Below the pieces are notes generated by a model. The model worked only from the letters and a program-made list of their open reading frames with translations, was not told the origin of the DNA and searched no databases. This document shows positions 1 through 7,698 of a stretch of 47,041 nt of DNA, piece after piece (position 1 is the stretch's first letter; each line of letters starts with the position of its first letter). Position numbers and translations under genes: made by a program. The stretch spans positions 1-47,041 of IMG/VR virus record IMGVR_UViG_3300031552_000009. One strand, 5' to 3'. This DNA comes from a virus.

Positions 1-21
1 GCTACCAGCTCGCCGACCAGG
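1..21. repeat. terminal direct repeat, left copy
   Basis: These 21 bases are identical to the last 21 bases of the window (47021-47041). A leftward gene reads through the joined ends without a break. The repeat is therefore best read as the overlap left by assembling a circular or circularly permuted genome, not as a biological terminal repeat of useful length. Confidence 0.9.
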
Positions 22-194
22 CCAACAACGGCCTTGGCCTCGTCTGAGTTCTTGTTGAATGCTACCCCGACAGCACCGATGACCGAGCGGCCAGTGTCAG
101 TTGAGGTTTCGCCGTACGAACAATCGTTTTCTTCTGCTTGTTCGATCCTACGAAGGATATCTCGCATCTGCTCTATTTTCTCTCTGCGGTTCAT
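1..194 (-). CDS. small hypothetical protein, N-terminal part (gene spans contig ends)
   Basis: This holds the first 64 codons of a 102-residue protein. After the 21-base overlap is joined, the frame continues into 47020-46906 and stops there with TGA. The start ATG at 194 has GAGGA nine bases upstream. The N-terminus is charged and looks helical (EKIEQMRDILRRIEQAEE). The C-terminal half, on the other side of the junction, carries several cysteines (ALCDFDSLC, VCAADYLEC). No family recognised. It is the last gene of the short leftward operon. The two halves fitting in frame is the best evidence that the contig is circular. Confidence 0.75.
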   Translation of the reverse strand, partial: MNRREKIEQMRDILRRIEQAEENDCSYGETSTDTGRSVIGAVGVAFNKNSDEAKAVVGLVGELV

Positions 195-221
195 AGTCCA
201 TATTCCTCAAACGTGTGGTTC

Positions 222-293
222 TTAGTCGCGCGGATCGTAGATGAGCAGGATCATCAATCCGACTATCGTCGCCGCCAAAATCAGGAAAAGCAT
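222..293 (-). CDS. 23-residue hydrophobic membrane peptide
   Basis: A very short gene of 23 codons plus TAA. The product begins MLFLILAATIVGLMILLIY and ends DPRD: a single membrane span with a short charged tail. Its ATG lies two bases past the stop of the preceding leftward gene (TGA at 296-298). An AGGAG lies eight bases before the ATG, inside the end of that gene, so the two are probably translationally coupled. It could be a holin-, antiholin- or spanin-like peptide, or a membrane modulator; nothing in the sequence decides this. Confidence 0.5.
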   Translation of the reverse strand: MLFLILAATIVGLMILLIYDPRD

Positions 294-295
294 GG

Positions 296-769
296 TCAAG
301 ACTCCTGGGCTAAGGCCAAGGTAGTAAGCACGTGTATTGCGTTAGCGATCGGGCAATCTCCTTGATGTGCTCGCGTCTCGCCTCGCGGCAATCGTCCACA
401 GAATACACAGTCACCGGAAGCATCCTTGTACCTACCATCGAGCACTCGCTCCAGTGCCTGTCGCAGTGTGTTCCGCTCTGTCGTGATTGAGGCGTAGATC
501 GCGGATGCGGTTGCGACCCTTTCGAGCGGAACGGCAATCACCGACACGTTGCCGGCTGTTGATTCGTCCACGGGAGCACCGCATTTTTTGCACGGAGCCC
601 TGTCGTCTTCCTCTGGGGGTTCTTCGACCGTTTCGTGTTCGATATATCTCAGGGTTACGGTGTCAGTATTCGCTGGTAAACCAAGTGGGTCGAGAACGTA
701 GTCATTCCAATGGTCTACGCCGTCGTTGATAAAATCGGACTCTTGCAGAATGATGGTTTTCTGTGCCAT
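296..769 (-). CDS. hypothetical protein with two cysteine pairs
   Basis: 157 residues beginning MAQKTIILQESDFINDGVD. The start at 769 is chosen because GGGAGG lies six to seven bases upstream, directly after a conserved hairpin (783-794). An in-frame ATG further upstream lies inside that hairpin and is not kept in the sister leaders. The protein has an acidic stretch (EEPPEEDD), then CKKCG near the middle and CVFCG followed by H and C near the end, consistent with a small zinc-binding fold. No family recognised. Its stop is two bases from the start of the 23-residue membrane peptide. Confidence 0.65.
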   Translation of the reverse strand: MAQKTIILQESDFINDGVDHWNDYVLDPLGLPANTDTVTLRYIEHETVEEPPEEDDRAPCKKCGAPVDESTAGNVSVIAVPLERVATASAIYASITTERNTLRQALERVLDGRYKDASGDCVFCGRLPRGETRAHQGDCPIANAIHVLTTLALAQES

Positions 770-777
770 GTCTCTAC

Positions 778-802
778 CTCCCGGCCTCGCGGCCATCCTG
801 AT
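778..802 (-). promoter_or_regulatory. tetraloop hairpin leader, copy 1
   Basis: On the leftward strand this reads ATCAGGAT, then GGCC-GCGA-GGCC (783-794), then GGGAG. It is a four-base-pair GC stem closed by a GNRA-type tetraloop, abutting the Shine-Dalgarno sequence of the gene starting at 769. Near-identical leaders occur at 1030-1056 and 1306-1332. A role in mRNA stability, processing or translation control is inferred. Confidence 0.6.
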
Positions 803-807
803 CCTAC

Positions 808-1023
808 TTATTCAATTGGTTCGATGACGACGTTGTGCTCCCATCTGCCGGATTCGTCCGGTGCTGTGCAGATGAGAATGTCGTTGTGTTGCGTCCTGGG
901 CCAATCTCTGGCGATTTCAGGAATCACGTCATGTGGGCTATCAGCCTCCAATTCCTCTACGTAATCGTCTCTGCTCGCGACTCCCTGGTGTCCTCTGCGG
1001 TATTCTATGCGGTACAGTGCCAT
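808..1023 (-). CDS. small hypothetical protein
   Basis: 71 residues beginning MALYRIEYRRGHQGVASRDD. ATG at 1023 is chosen over upstream starts because GGGAGG precedes it by about six bases and follows the second tetraloop hairpin. The region upstream of 1023 reads as arginine/serine-rich shadow sequence. The first ten residues look like a beta strand, followed by an acidic helix (YVEELEADSPHD) and a C-terminal strand (HNVVIEPIE), which suggests a compact alpha/beta fold. No family recognised. Second gene of the leftward operon. Confidence 0.65.
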   Translation of the reverse strand: MALYRIEYRRGHQGVASRDDYVEELEADSPHDVIPEIARDWPRTQHNDILICTAPDESGRWEHNVVIEPIE

Positions 1024-1029
1024 GATTAC

Positions 1030-1056
1030 CTCCCGGCCCGAAGGCCATCCTGATAG
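1030..1056 (-). promoter_or_regulatory. tetraloop hairpin leader, copy 2
   Basis: The leftward strand reads CTATCAGGAT, GGCC-TTCG-GGCC (1035-1046), GGGAGG. The stem is identical to copies 1 and 3, but the loop is a UUCG-type tetraloop instead of GCGA. Exchange of one stable tetraloop class for another with an unchanged stem points to an RNA-level hairpin. Confidence 0.6.
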
Positions 1057-1069
1057 TTGGCGGTTGCTG

Positions 1070-1297
1070 TCACGGGCGATCCGTGAAGTCGATTTCCTCT
1101 TGGATGGCGGCCTGCTCGGAGATGAGCGCCGGATCGTTTTCGAGGTCCAGATCGCGCTCAGAGACGCAGACATCGCCGACGTGTCGCAGGCCGTCAAATA
1201 GACGGACCTCGTACATCCCTCTGTTGTATGGTCGTAGTATTATACCTTGCGGGTTGCCGTTGCATTTGACCTGTTGGCCCTCTCGGTACGTTGCCAT
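1070..1297 (-). CDS. small beta-rich hypothetical protein (SH3/KOW-like?)
   Basis: 75 residues beginning MATYREGQQVKCNGNPQGII. The N-terminal 50 residues have the look of a small beta barrel (hydrophilic turns between short strands, ending with MYEVRLFDG and VCVSERDL), as in SH3- or KOW-type folds. The C-terminus is an acidic helix. Start 1297 has GGGAG eight bases upstream next to the third tetraloop hairpin. It is the first gene of the leftward operon, about 230 bases downstream of a candidate leftward promoter. The fold assignment is by appearance only. Confidence 0.6.
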   Translation of the reverse strand: MATYREGQQVKCNGNPQGIILRPYNRGMYEVRLFDGLRHVGDVCVSERDLDLENDPALISEQAAIQEEIDFTDRP

Positions 1298-1305
1298 ATT
1301 TCTAT

Positions 1306-1332
1306 CTCCCGGCCTCGCGGCCATCCTGATAG
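1306..1332 (-). promoter_or_regulatory. tetraloop hairpin leader, copy 3
   Basis: The leftward strand reads CTATCAGGAT, GGCC-GCGA-GGCC (1311-1322), GGGAGATA. Same stem and GCGA loop as copy 1, ahead of the gene starting at 1297. Confidence 0.6.
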
Positions 1333-1622
1333 TGCCCGCCGCCCGGCGGCTAATCGACGGCTCACAGGGGAGGTCGCGCCGGGCTGGCAGGCGTGATTTC
1401 GTTGGGATTCCTCTGCATTCTCCATGATGACACGGCTCGGCGGGGTCCGCAGACGCACACGCGCGAGACCACGTGCAGGCGAGAGTCAGAGGGATGCGGA
1501 TGTCAATGAGCACGTCGATTAGCTATGTACAGTATCGACTCTGCGCGGCCCGAGTTCAAGCAAAATCTTGAGATTCCGCGAAAATTCTCATAACGCTCGC
1601 GTAAACAAGGAGTTATGAACAC
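1333..1622. promoter_or_regulatory. divergent control region between leftward and rightward operons
   Basis: No convincing gene is seen here. The part from about 1520 to 1620 is clearly more AT-rich than its surroundings. It contains the candidate leftward promoter (1531-1559) and a short dyad, TGAGA (1569-1573) and TCTCA (1586-1590) with 12 bases between, that could be an operator. A GC-rich self-complementary block lies at about 1338-1351. The rightward terminase operon and the leftward small-gene operon both start from this region. Confidence 0.45.
1531..1559 (-). promoter_or_regulatory. candidate leftward sigma70-type promoter
   Basis: The leftward strand shows TTGAAC (1559-1554) and GATACT (1536-1531) separated by exactly 17 bases. 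Each hexamer matches four of six consensus positions. It faces the leftward operon beginning at 1297, which would give a leader of more than 200 bases. Confidence 0.35.
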
Positions 1623-1697
1623 ATGATTGCAAGAATTTCTCGACTCCGTGACATGATTTTGGTGACGTGCAGGTTGACGAGGAGACGAAAACGTTGA
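1623..1697 (+). CDS. possible 24-residue basic peptide
   Basis: An ATG at 1623 sits ten bases after GGAG (from AAGGAG). It opens a 24-codon frame beginning MIARISRLRD and ending in a basic tail (TRRRKR), stopping with TGA at 1697. A three-codon frame (ATG at 1614) lies between. The good ribosome binding site is the only support; it may be a leader peptide or chance. Confidence 0.22.
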   Translation: MIARISRLRDMILVTCRLTRRRKR

Positions 1698-1750
1698 CAG
1701 TAGGTGCCATCACAGATCCAACGACACGTGATTACACGAGGTGTTGGGAG

Positions 1751-2185
1751 ATGAGCAAACAGCAAGGCAGCAAGAGCGCCAAACACCCCGGAGGAGCGCC
1801 GCGCACGAGATCACCCAAGCGGATCAGCGCCAAAATGCTGCACGAGATCGACGCGATGGCGGAGGCCCAGTGCAAAGATGCTTGTATCGCTGAGGCGCTC
1901 GGATTCGAGGTGACGACGTTCAAGGTTCAGTTCTCGCAGAGGTGTCGCCAAAAACGCGCGCAAGGCAAGCAGAAGCTTTATCAGCGGCAGTACGAGAAGG
2001 GCTTGGCGGGCGACGTGACGATGCTGATTTGGCTGGGAAAGCAGCATTTGGAGCAGGCGGACAAACGTGAGATCAACGGCAATGTCAATATCACTCTCAA
2101 CGATGCAGCGGTGGCTCTGCGGGTGGCTCGCGGCGCTGCTGCTGGCAGGATCAGCGATGATGTCCCGGCGCTCAGCCGCAACTGA
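1751..2185 (+). CDS. terS: terminase small subunit
   Basis: 144 residues beginning MSKQQGSKSAKHPGGAPRTR. The terminase small subunit binds phage DNA and recruits the large subunit for packaging. The basic N-terminus is followed by a helix-turn-helix-like stretch (ISAKMLHEIDAMAEAQCKDA, then IAEALGFEVTTF). Next comes the segment typical of small terminases of this class (GDVTMLIWLGKQHLEQADKRE). The gene overlaps the recognisable large subunit that follows, the usual order. ATG 1751 was preferred over GTG 1667 because GAGGT lies eight bases upstream and the extra N-terminus looks non-coding. Confidence 0.75.
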   Translation: MSKQQGSKSAKHPGGAPRTRSPKRISAKMLHEIDAMAEAQCKDACIAEALGFEVTTFKVQFSQRCRQKRAQGKQKLYQRQYEKGLAGDVTMLIWLGKQHLEQADKREINGNVNITLNDAAVALRVARGAAAGRISDDVPALSRN

Positions 2186-3791
2186 GCTGACACCGGAGGA
2201 CATCGGCGATGCGCTGGTCGCCTGCCAGGCGGACCCGGCTCGGTTCGTGTGTGGCGTGCTCGGTGTGCCTGACGATCATCTGTGGGCTAAGCCCCGCGCC
2301 ATCGCGGAGAGCGTGGCTCATCACCAGCTCACGGCGGTCCCCGCTGGCCACAGCGTGAGTAAGACGTGGCTCGCCGGAAGGCTTGTCTGCTGGTTCAAGT
2401 CGTGTTTCCGCCCCTCCACGGTCATCACCACGGCGCCCTCGGACAACCAGGTGCGCAACCAGCTCTGGCGCGAGATCGCGAGTTCCTACCAGGGCGCCCG
2501 GATACCGCTGGGTGGCAAATTGACCGGTCTGCAGTGGGATATGCGGTTGTCTGACGCGGACCTGGCTAAACTCGATCCTCAGGATAGGGACCTGTGGAGC
2601 AAGGATTTCGCCATCGGATTCTCAACCAGTCCTGACTCGGCGACCGAACACGCAACCAAAATGCAGGGCTGGCACAATCGCTACCTGCTCGTCATCCTGG
2701 ACGAAGCGTGCGGCATCATGCCGCAAATCTGGCGCACGGTGATGGATAGCTTGATCGTCAACCAGCGCTGCAAGGTGCTCGCTATCGGCAACCCTACTGA
2801 CCCGGAGAGCGAGTTCGCGGCGGCCTGCCGCCTCGGAGGGCGTCTGGACCACCTGGAGAACGACAGCACCCCGTACACGAGCGACCAGGGCTGGCACGTG
2901 GTGCCAGTGTCGGTCCTCGATACCCCCAACTATCAGGAGGATCGGGAGGTCATTCCTGGTGTGGCTGGCAGGGGCTTCGAGCGGACGATCCTGAGTCGGT
3001 ACGTGCAGGGCTCCGACGGATGGCTGGTGCGTATCCGTGGGGCTTTCCCCAAAGTTCGCGAGGGCACGTATTACGGCAAGGAGCTGGCTGAGTGCCAGCG
3101 GGATCAGCGCATCGGGCATTACCCCTATGATCCGGCGTTTCCTGTATACCGCTTCGCCGACTTCGGCGACGTGTGGACCGCCGCTATGGACGTCCAGTTC
3201 ATCCGGGGCCGCGTGCGGATCATTAACGACTATTGGGACAATGCGGGGGACGCCACCAGTCACGGCGGGACGATCCCGGTGGATGGCCAGGGCGCGCTCG
3301 GTTGCGCCAAAAGCATGCAGGCCATGCCCTACGTATGGGGCAAGGAGCACTACGCCGGCCCGGACCTGGAAGGCAGCAACAAGCACAGCTTCACCGCCAG
3401 CGGGACCACCACGCGGGACGTGATGCGCGGATTTGGATTCAGCTTCCGTGGTGTCCCTGGCATTCCGTTCGCCGAAGGCATACAAGCCGCGCGCCTGCTC
3501 TGGCCTCAACTCGACATCGACGCCAAGGGTGCGAGTACGTTTGTCAAGGCAGCCACCGGATACGGCAAGGTCAAAAACGAGACCATGAGCACAGCCCAGC
3601 AAGCCGAGTACCACGATCAGCCCGCTAAGACGTGGCATCGACACATGATGGACGCCCTACGTCACCTGGCCGTCCAACGTCAGTTCTCGACCATTGCTGA
3701 CGAGTATTTGGGTTCACTCGAAGCGGGTAGAATCTTCTACCAAGAGACAGACTACCGCCCTGGCAATTACGATCCGATGGAATTTATTTGA
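2157..3791 (+). CDS. terL: terminase large subunit
   Basis: 544 residues. ATPase plus nuclease motor that packages DNA through the portal. A degenerate Walker A is at residues 62-70 (PAGHSVSKT), common in phage large terminases. A Walker B with catalytic acid is at 179-184 (VILDEA). The C-terminal RNase H-like nuclease is marked by FADFGD (Asp 335 and 338) and a late MMDAL near residue 499. The start is one of two adjacent ATGs (2157 or 2160) inside the end of the small-subunit gene, after AGGA, so the two are coupled. Length is normal for the family. Confidence 0.92.
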   Translation: MMSRRSAATELTPEDIGDALVACQADPARFVCGVLGVPDDHLWAKPRAIAESVAHHQLTAVPAGHSVSKTWLAGRLVCWFKSCFRPSTVITTAPSDNQVRNQLWREIASSYQGARIPLGGKLTGLQWDMRLSDADLAKLDPQDRDLWSKDFAIGFSTSPDSATEHATKMQGWHNRYLLVILDEACGIMPQIWRTVMDSLIVNQRCKVLAIGNPTDPESEFAAACRLGGRLDHLENDSTPYTSDQGWHVVPVSVLDTPNYQEDREVIPGVAGRGFERTILSRYVQGSDGWLVRIRGAFPKVREGTYYGKELAECQRDQRIGHYPYDPAFPVYRFADFGDVWTAAMDVQFIRGRVRIINDYWDNAGDATSHGGTIPVDGQGALGCAKSMQAMPYVWGKEHYAGPDLEGSNKHSFTASGTTTRDVMRGFGFSFRGVPGIPFAEGIQAARLLWPQLDIDAKGASTFVKAATGYGKVKNETMSTAQQAEYHDQPAKTWHRHMMDALRHLAVQRQFSTIADEYLGSLEAGRIFYQETDYRPGNYDPMEFI

Positions 3792-3798
3792 GAGGTAC

Positions 3799-4044
3799 AT
3801 GATGGATTTGATGGAACAACACGGAGTAACTTATGTCCGGGCCTGCAAGTGCCCGAATCCACCGATCCAATACCCTGGCATCCATCACCGCGTCAATGAG
3901 GACAGGACAATCACGGTGGATGTCCAGACGGTCCCGCGCTGCGCCCGGTGCGGCACGCCGTTCGCTGCTCCACCCGTTGAGGCGGCTACCGCAGACGAGG
4001 CCCCAGCGCCGCCCACGGCGAGCACGAGCCGAAAGAGGACGTGA
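3799..4044 (+). CDS. small cysteine-pair protein after terminase
   Basis: 81 residues starting MMDLMEQHGVTYVRACKC. Two cysteine pairs (CKC near residue 16 and CARCG near 52) flank a beta-like segment with HHRV, consistent with a small zinc ribbon. The C-terminal 25 residues are Ala/Pro-rich and probably disordered. ATG 3799 and ATG 3802 both follow AGAGG; 3802 has the better spacing. It lies between terL and the portal gene. Function unknown. Confidence 0.6.
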   Translation: MMDLMEQHGVTYVRACKCPNPPIQYPGIHHRVNEDRTITVDVQTVPRCARCGTPFAAPPVEAATADEAPAPPTASTSRKRT

Positions 4045-4045
4045 C

Positions 4046-4252
4046 ATGCCCTGGACCCCTGAGGAATTTCGCCGTCACAACCACGAGGCCAGCCCGCACC
4101 AGCTGGAGGTAGGAGCGGAGCGGGCCAACGCCGTTCTGCGCGAGACGGGCGATGAAGGAGCCGCCGTGAGGGCCGGCAATGCGGCGATCAAGGCGATGCG
4201 CCACAACGCCCGGCGCCACATTACCGAAGCGAAAGGCAAGAAGCACCGATGA
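4046..4252 (+). CDS. small helical protein preceding portal
   Basis: 68 residues starting MPWTPEEFRRHNHEASPHQL. The pattern MPW-x-x-x-x-F-x-x-HN, then ANAVLRETGDEGAAVRAGNAA, resembles a widespread small phage protein usually annotated only as hypothetical. The family resemblance is from memory and no function is established. AGAGGA precedes the ATG by six bases. The TGA overlaps the portal start (ATGA). Confidence 0.65.
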   Translation: MPWTPEEFRRHNHEASPHQLEVGAERANAVLRETGDEGAAVRAGNAAIKAMRHNARRHITEAKGKKHR

Positions 4253-6006
4253 CCACCGTCGCCGAAGTCATGGAAGTCATGCAGAACAAGACCCTCTCGG
4301 AGGCCCTGCTCGATGAGCAGAAGAGCTTGGAGATGGCGGCTGATCGGCAGAATTACGAGGCCCTGGCCGAAGAAGTGATCGCTTATGCCCGCCCCGACCT
4401 GACCAATGTCGCGACAGCCCAGCGCGACGATCAGACCCAGAAGAGCGGCAAACGCGGCACGTCGATGAAGACCAGCGAAGTGTACATTGATCTGCTGCTC
4501 GCGGCCTACGGCTTTCAGACGCAGACCGCCAGCCCCAGCCTGGACTGGTTCAGCTACCGCATGGTCGATCCCACCTTGCGCGACGACGACGATGTCCAGG
4601 CGTGGCTGCAACAGCGCGAGCAGGTGGCGTACCAGATGTTCCGGCGCTCGAACTTCTATCCGATCCAGACCAGCGTCTGGAAAGATGGCTTGTCACTCGG
4701 CAACGCCCCGGTGATGATCGAGGAAAACCGCGAGCTGAGCGGGATGACCGTCAAGAAGTTCCATCCGGGCAATACGTACTTCCAGTGTGACGCCGAGGGG
4801 AATTACCTGCTCATGCACCGGCGCTTCTGGCTCTCCGCCGGCGAGGCGTGGAAGCTCTTCGCTCCCTCACGCGAGTTCTTGTCCACGGACCTGCTGACCT
4901 GCCTGCGCAACGGCGATCAATGGCGACGTTTCGAGTTCCTCCAGTGCTATCGGCGTCAAGACGATCTACTGCTGGGCAAGCGTCCCTACGAATATCGCAC
5001 ACGTCTGTGGAACAGTCTCTACCTCCAGGCCCAAAGCGACAAGCATAAGGACGCCGGTTCGCAAGGCATCCTCCGCACGAGCGGCAGGGCGGACGGGCCG
5101 GTGGAAGGCTCGCATCTGTCTCGCTTCGCCAACTGGCGCTATGACTGGGACCCGGAAGAGACGTACGGTCGCGGACCCGGCCAGCATGGAATCGTCACGA
5201 TCAAGCGCCTGCACGGATCGCACGGCGACGTGATGACGGCCGCGCAGCGCGGGCTGAATAGCCCGTTGGTCGCCGACAAGATGCAGAAAGGGCGCCTGGA
5301 TCTCAATCCTGGCGCGGTCAACTGGCGCGACAATCCGGCCCAGCAGATCCAACGCATCTACGACCGCATCGACTATCCTTATGGCGTGGACATGCTGCAA
5401 CGGTTCTCGACCGAGGTCCAGGACCTGTTCCATGTGTCGCTGTTGCGCATCCTCACGCAATCAGAAAAGCCGATGACGGCGCGCGAAGCCACATTGCTCT
5501 ACCAGGAGAAAGCCTCTCTCATTGCCCCGGCCGTCACCAGCCACGAGCGCGACTTCCTCGAACCCTCTCACGCGAACGCTTGGCAGATCGCGGCGGCCGA
5601 GGACCCCGACTATTACAAGTCGATGCCTGATATGCTCAAACGCATCTACGACCAGGGCGGCAAAGGCGAGATCGAGGTCGAGTTCCAGGGCATGCTGGCT
5701 CAGACCCAGCGGGCGATGGTGGGGCTGCGCCGCATGGAAGCGGCGCTCGGTGGCGCCGAAGCGGTGCTCGCCATCGAGCCCACGGTGCGGGACAAGGTCA
5801 ATTGGGACGAAGTGTTCGAGAAGCAACTGGACGATTCCGGCTGGTGGCAGGACACGATCCGCAGCGATGACGAGGTCGCCGCCATCCGCCAGCAACGGTT
5901 GCAGATGCATCTACAGGAAGTGCAGGCGGAAATCCAGCAGCGGCTCGGCAGCGCCGCCAAGAGCTATGCGGGGGCGCAGCGTGACATTCAGGAGGCGGCG
6001 GCATGA
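4249..6006 (+). CDS. portal (head-to-tail connector) protein, podovirus type
   Basis: 585 residues. The dodecameric portal forms the DNA channel at the capsid vertex and is the docking site of the terminase. Position right after terL, length, and segments such as SGKRGTSMKTSEVYIDLLLA and SPSLDWFSYRMVDP match the head-tail connector family of short-tailed phages. A middle region (DLFHVSLLRILTQSEKPMTA) agrees with the channel/stem part. The C-terminus is a long charged helix (QQRLQMHLQEVQAEIQQRLG). ATG 4249 overlaps the previous stop by four bases. Confidence 0.85.
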   Translation: MTTVAEVMEVMQNKTLSEALLDEQKSLEMAADRQNYEALAEEVIAYARPDLTNVATAQRDDQTQKSGKRGTSMKTSEVYIDLLLAAYGFQTQTASPSLDWFSYRMVDPTLRDDDDVQAWLQQREQVAYQMFRRSNFYPIQTSVWKDGLSLGNAPVMIEENRELSGMTVKKFHPGNTYFQCDAEGNYLLMHRRFWLSAGEAWKLFAPSREFLSTDLLTCLRNGDQWRRFEFLQCYRRQDDLLLGKRPYEYRTRLWNSLYLQAQSDKHKDAGSQGILRTSGRADGPVEGSHLSRFANWRYDWDPEETYGRGPGQHGIVTIKRLHGSHGDVMTAAQRGLNSPLVADKMQKGRLDLNPGAVNWRDNPAQQIQRIYDRIDYPYGVDMLQRFSTEVQDLFHVSLLRILTQSEKPMTAREATLLYQEKASLIAPAVTSHERDFLEPSHANAWQIAAAEDPDYYKSMPDMLKRIYDQGGKGEIEVEFQGMLAQTQRAMVGLRRMEAALGGAEAVLAIEPTVRDKVNWDEVFEKQLDDSGWWQDTIRSDDEVAAIRQQRLQMHLQEVQAEIQQRLGSAAKSYAGAQRDIQEAAA

Positions 6007-6338
6007 TGGACTCGATTATCGTTCACGTTTCGCGCGCTAACGCTAGGCTACACCCCCGCTTTGGGCGTTTCCTCAAGGTGGCTTTCAAACGGCGCGCCCG
6101 GCAGGAGATCGAGCGGTACGTGCGCGAGAACGGCCTCTTCACGCGCATCGTCTCTGTTTGTGACCTGGGCTTGACCCGGTGGTATTCCGAGAGCAAGGAA
6201 GAACGCTACGCGCTGCGGATCACCCTCGAACGGGACGGCCGGCTGCCGACGACGCAGGAGGTTGCCGACTTGGCTCCGTTCTACTGGAATTATATCCCGT
6301 CCTGGATACGCAAACAGATGAGGCTAACACTGGCATGA
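6003..6338 (+). CDS. hypothetical protein in head module
   Basis: 111 residues starting MMDSIIVHVSRANARLHP. Basic N-terminal half (FKRRARQEIERYVRENG) and a Trp/Tyr-rich C-terminus (FYWNYIPSWIRKQM). No family recognised. It starts inside the portal stop (ATGATGG) and its own stop overlaps the next start (ATGA), so it is translated as part of the head operon. Confidence 0.6.
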   Translation: MMDSIIVHVSRANARLHPRFGRFLKVAFKRRARQEIERYVRENGLFTRIVSVCDLGLTRWYSESKEERYALRITLERDGRLPTTQEVADLAPFYWNYIPSWIRKQMRLTLA

Positions 6339-6613
6339 CACCCGAACCCAAGACACCGCAGATGATCGCGAAATACGGTTTGCTGTTCAGCACGCCGCTG
6401 GGCATCGACGTCCTGGAGGACATCGGTCGGGACTGCCATTTCGGACAGATGCTGGGCGTGAGCGAGGCCCAGATCACTCTGCACAACTTCTTCGAGCGTC
6501 TCTTGAGTATCATTCGCGGCGGCGACGGCGTCGGTCAGCAGGAGTCGTACATCGCGGAGATCCTCCGAGTTCCGATTTCACCACGGCCTTCCTTCGATGA
6601 GTCAGGAGATTGA
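6335..6613 (+). CDS. small head-module protein (Bbp19-like?)
   Basis: 92 residues starting MTPEPKTPQMIAKYGLLFST. The pattern FSTPLGIDVLEDIGRDC followed by a helix with FFERLLSIIRGG resembles the Bbp19-type small proteins found beside podovirus portal and scaffold genes. The match is by eye and tentative. ATGA overlap with the gene before it; it is followed directly by the scaffold candidate. Confidence 0.55.
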   Translation: MTPEPKTPQMIAKYGLLFSTPLGIDVLEDIGRDCHFGQMLGVSEAQITLHNFFERLLSIIRGGDGVGQQESYIAEILRVPISPRPSFDESGD

Positions 6614-6614
6614 C

Positions 6615-7490
6615 ATGCAGCGCAGACTACTCACCCTTCCGTTCGGCCCGTTCTGGCGGGGCAAACTCCATTTCTGCCGATTCGATGAGCTGGAGCCCGT
6701 CGATCCCACCGCCACCGGCCTGGCCGTCAACGATCCGCATCCGCCGGAGACGCCCTGGTATCAGGCTGAGGATTACCGCGACTTGACGGACGATGAGCGC
6801 CGCATCGCGGCCAAGTGGCAGAGTCCTAATGAGGCCGTCAAGGGCGGCATTCACGCCCATCGCCTCGTCAGCCAGAAGGTCAATCAGGCTATCGCCGCCA
6901 ACCCCGGCCTCTTGCGCGATTCCGGTCTTGAGGCCGCCACGATCCTCAAGGAGTTCGGAGCCGTGGACAACGCCGAGGCCCTGGCCGAGTACGGCGGACC
7001 TTGGCCGAAAGACTATCACCAGAAAATACAGGACAGCTACGACGCGGAAGAAGAGGCGGAGCTGAAAACCCTCTGCGTCACGGCGCACCTGCTCCCCCAT
7101 CAGATCAAGGCCCTGTTCGCCTACCGGGAGACGCAGATGCGCAAACTGGACCGCCTGCTGCGCGAGCAGGATCAGGACGCCAACACGCGCAGCGCCAGCG
7201 CGCTGGAAGCCTTTCAGACGCGGGACGGCTGGGCCGGCGACGCCTTCAAGAACAACCTGAGCCTGTGCGAGCGGGCGGCGCGGCAGTTCGGCGACGACGC
7301 CCTGGCCGACCGGGTCAAGGGCATGCGCGAGGGTAAAAGTCCGTTCGACCCGGCCCTGGTGAACGTCCTGTATGAATTAGGGCAAGCCCGCGTCAAGGAG
7401 GCTGACACGATCACGGGCGAACGCACAGAAAAGGGGACGCCGAAACAGGAAGATACCGTCTGGGATTTCCCGGAAATGGATCAGAAGTGA
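6615..7490 (+). CDS. scaffold-like capsid assembly protein
   Basis: 291 residues. Its place immediately before the major capsid gene, high content of charged helix, acidic character and mixed Ala/Glu/Gln composition fit a capsid scaffold. Visible segments include WQSPNEAVKGGIHAHR, an acidic coiled-coil-like stretch (YDAEEEAELKTL), and a C-terminal helical part (GDDALADRVKGMREGKSPFD). ATG 6615 was chosen because AGGAG lies about seven bases upstream; ATG 6597 lies inside the previous gene without such a site. The scaffold role is inferred from context. Confidence 0.6.
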   Translation: MQRRLLTLPFGPFWRGKLHFCRFDELEPVDPTATGLAVNDPHPPETPWYQAEDYRDLTDDERRIAAKWQSPNEAVKGGIHAHRLVSQKVNQAIAANPGLLRDSGLEAATILKEFGAVDNAEALAEYGGPWPKDYHQKIQDSYDAEEEAELKTLCVTAHLLPHQIKALFAYRETQMRKLDRLLREQDQDANTRSASALEAFQTRDGWAGDAFKNNLSLCERAARQFGDDALADRVKGMREGKSPFDPALVNVLYELGQARVKEADTITGERTEKGTPKQEDTVWDFPEMDQK

Positions 7491-7698
7491 CAGTGCGGCA
7501 CGCAGGCCCGAGCGCAGCCCGGAGACCCTGACGCCGCTTGACAAAACAAAAATGCCGGCCACGCCCGCCCTTGGCGGGTCCCGGCTACGCCTGTGACACC
7601 GGGCCGATCAAGGCACGACACGCCCGAGGCGCGAGCCTGCACGGTGCAGCCACCTCAGCCGAAATCAGACAACACATGATTTTGACTGAGGTGCGAGC
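7491..7698 (+). other. gap before major capsid gene, with a hairpin
   Basis: 208 bases with no gene. It holds a perfect GC hairpin, CCCGCC (7564-7569), loop CTT, GGCGGG (7573-7578), with no T-run after it, so it is more likely an mRNA processing or attenuation element than a terminator. A TTGACA lies at about 7538 but has no good -10 box at 17 bases. The capsid gene ribosome site (GAGGTG) is at the right edge. Confidence 0.4.

Noticed and set aside
1-21. terminal repeat as a biological long terminal repeat or cos end
   Set aside because: 21 bases fits an assembly overlap, and a gene runs across the join. No packaging evidence is visible.
1694-1722. TTGACA before terS as a rightward promoter
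   Set aside because: The hexamer 17 bases downstream (TCCAAC) is a poor -10 match; not strong enough to list.
7538-7566. TTGACA box before the capsid gene as a promoter
   Set aside because: No acceptable -10 hexamer lies 16-18 bases downstream; the sequence there is GC-rich.
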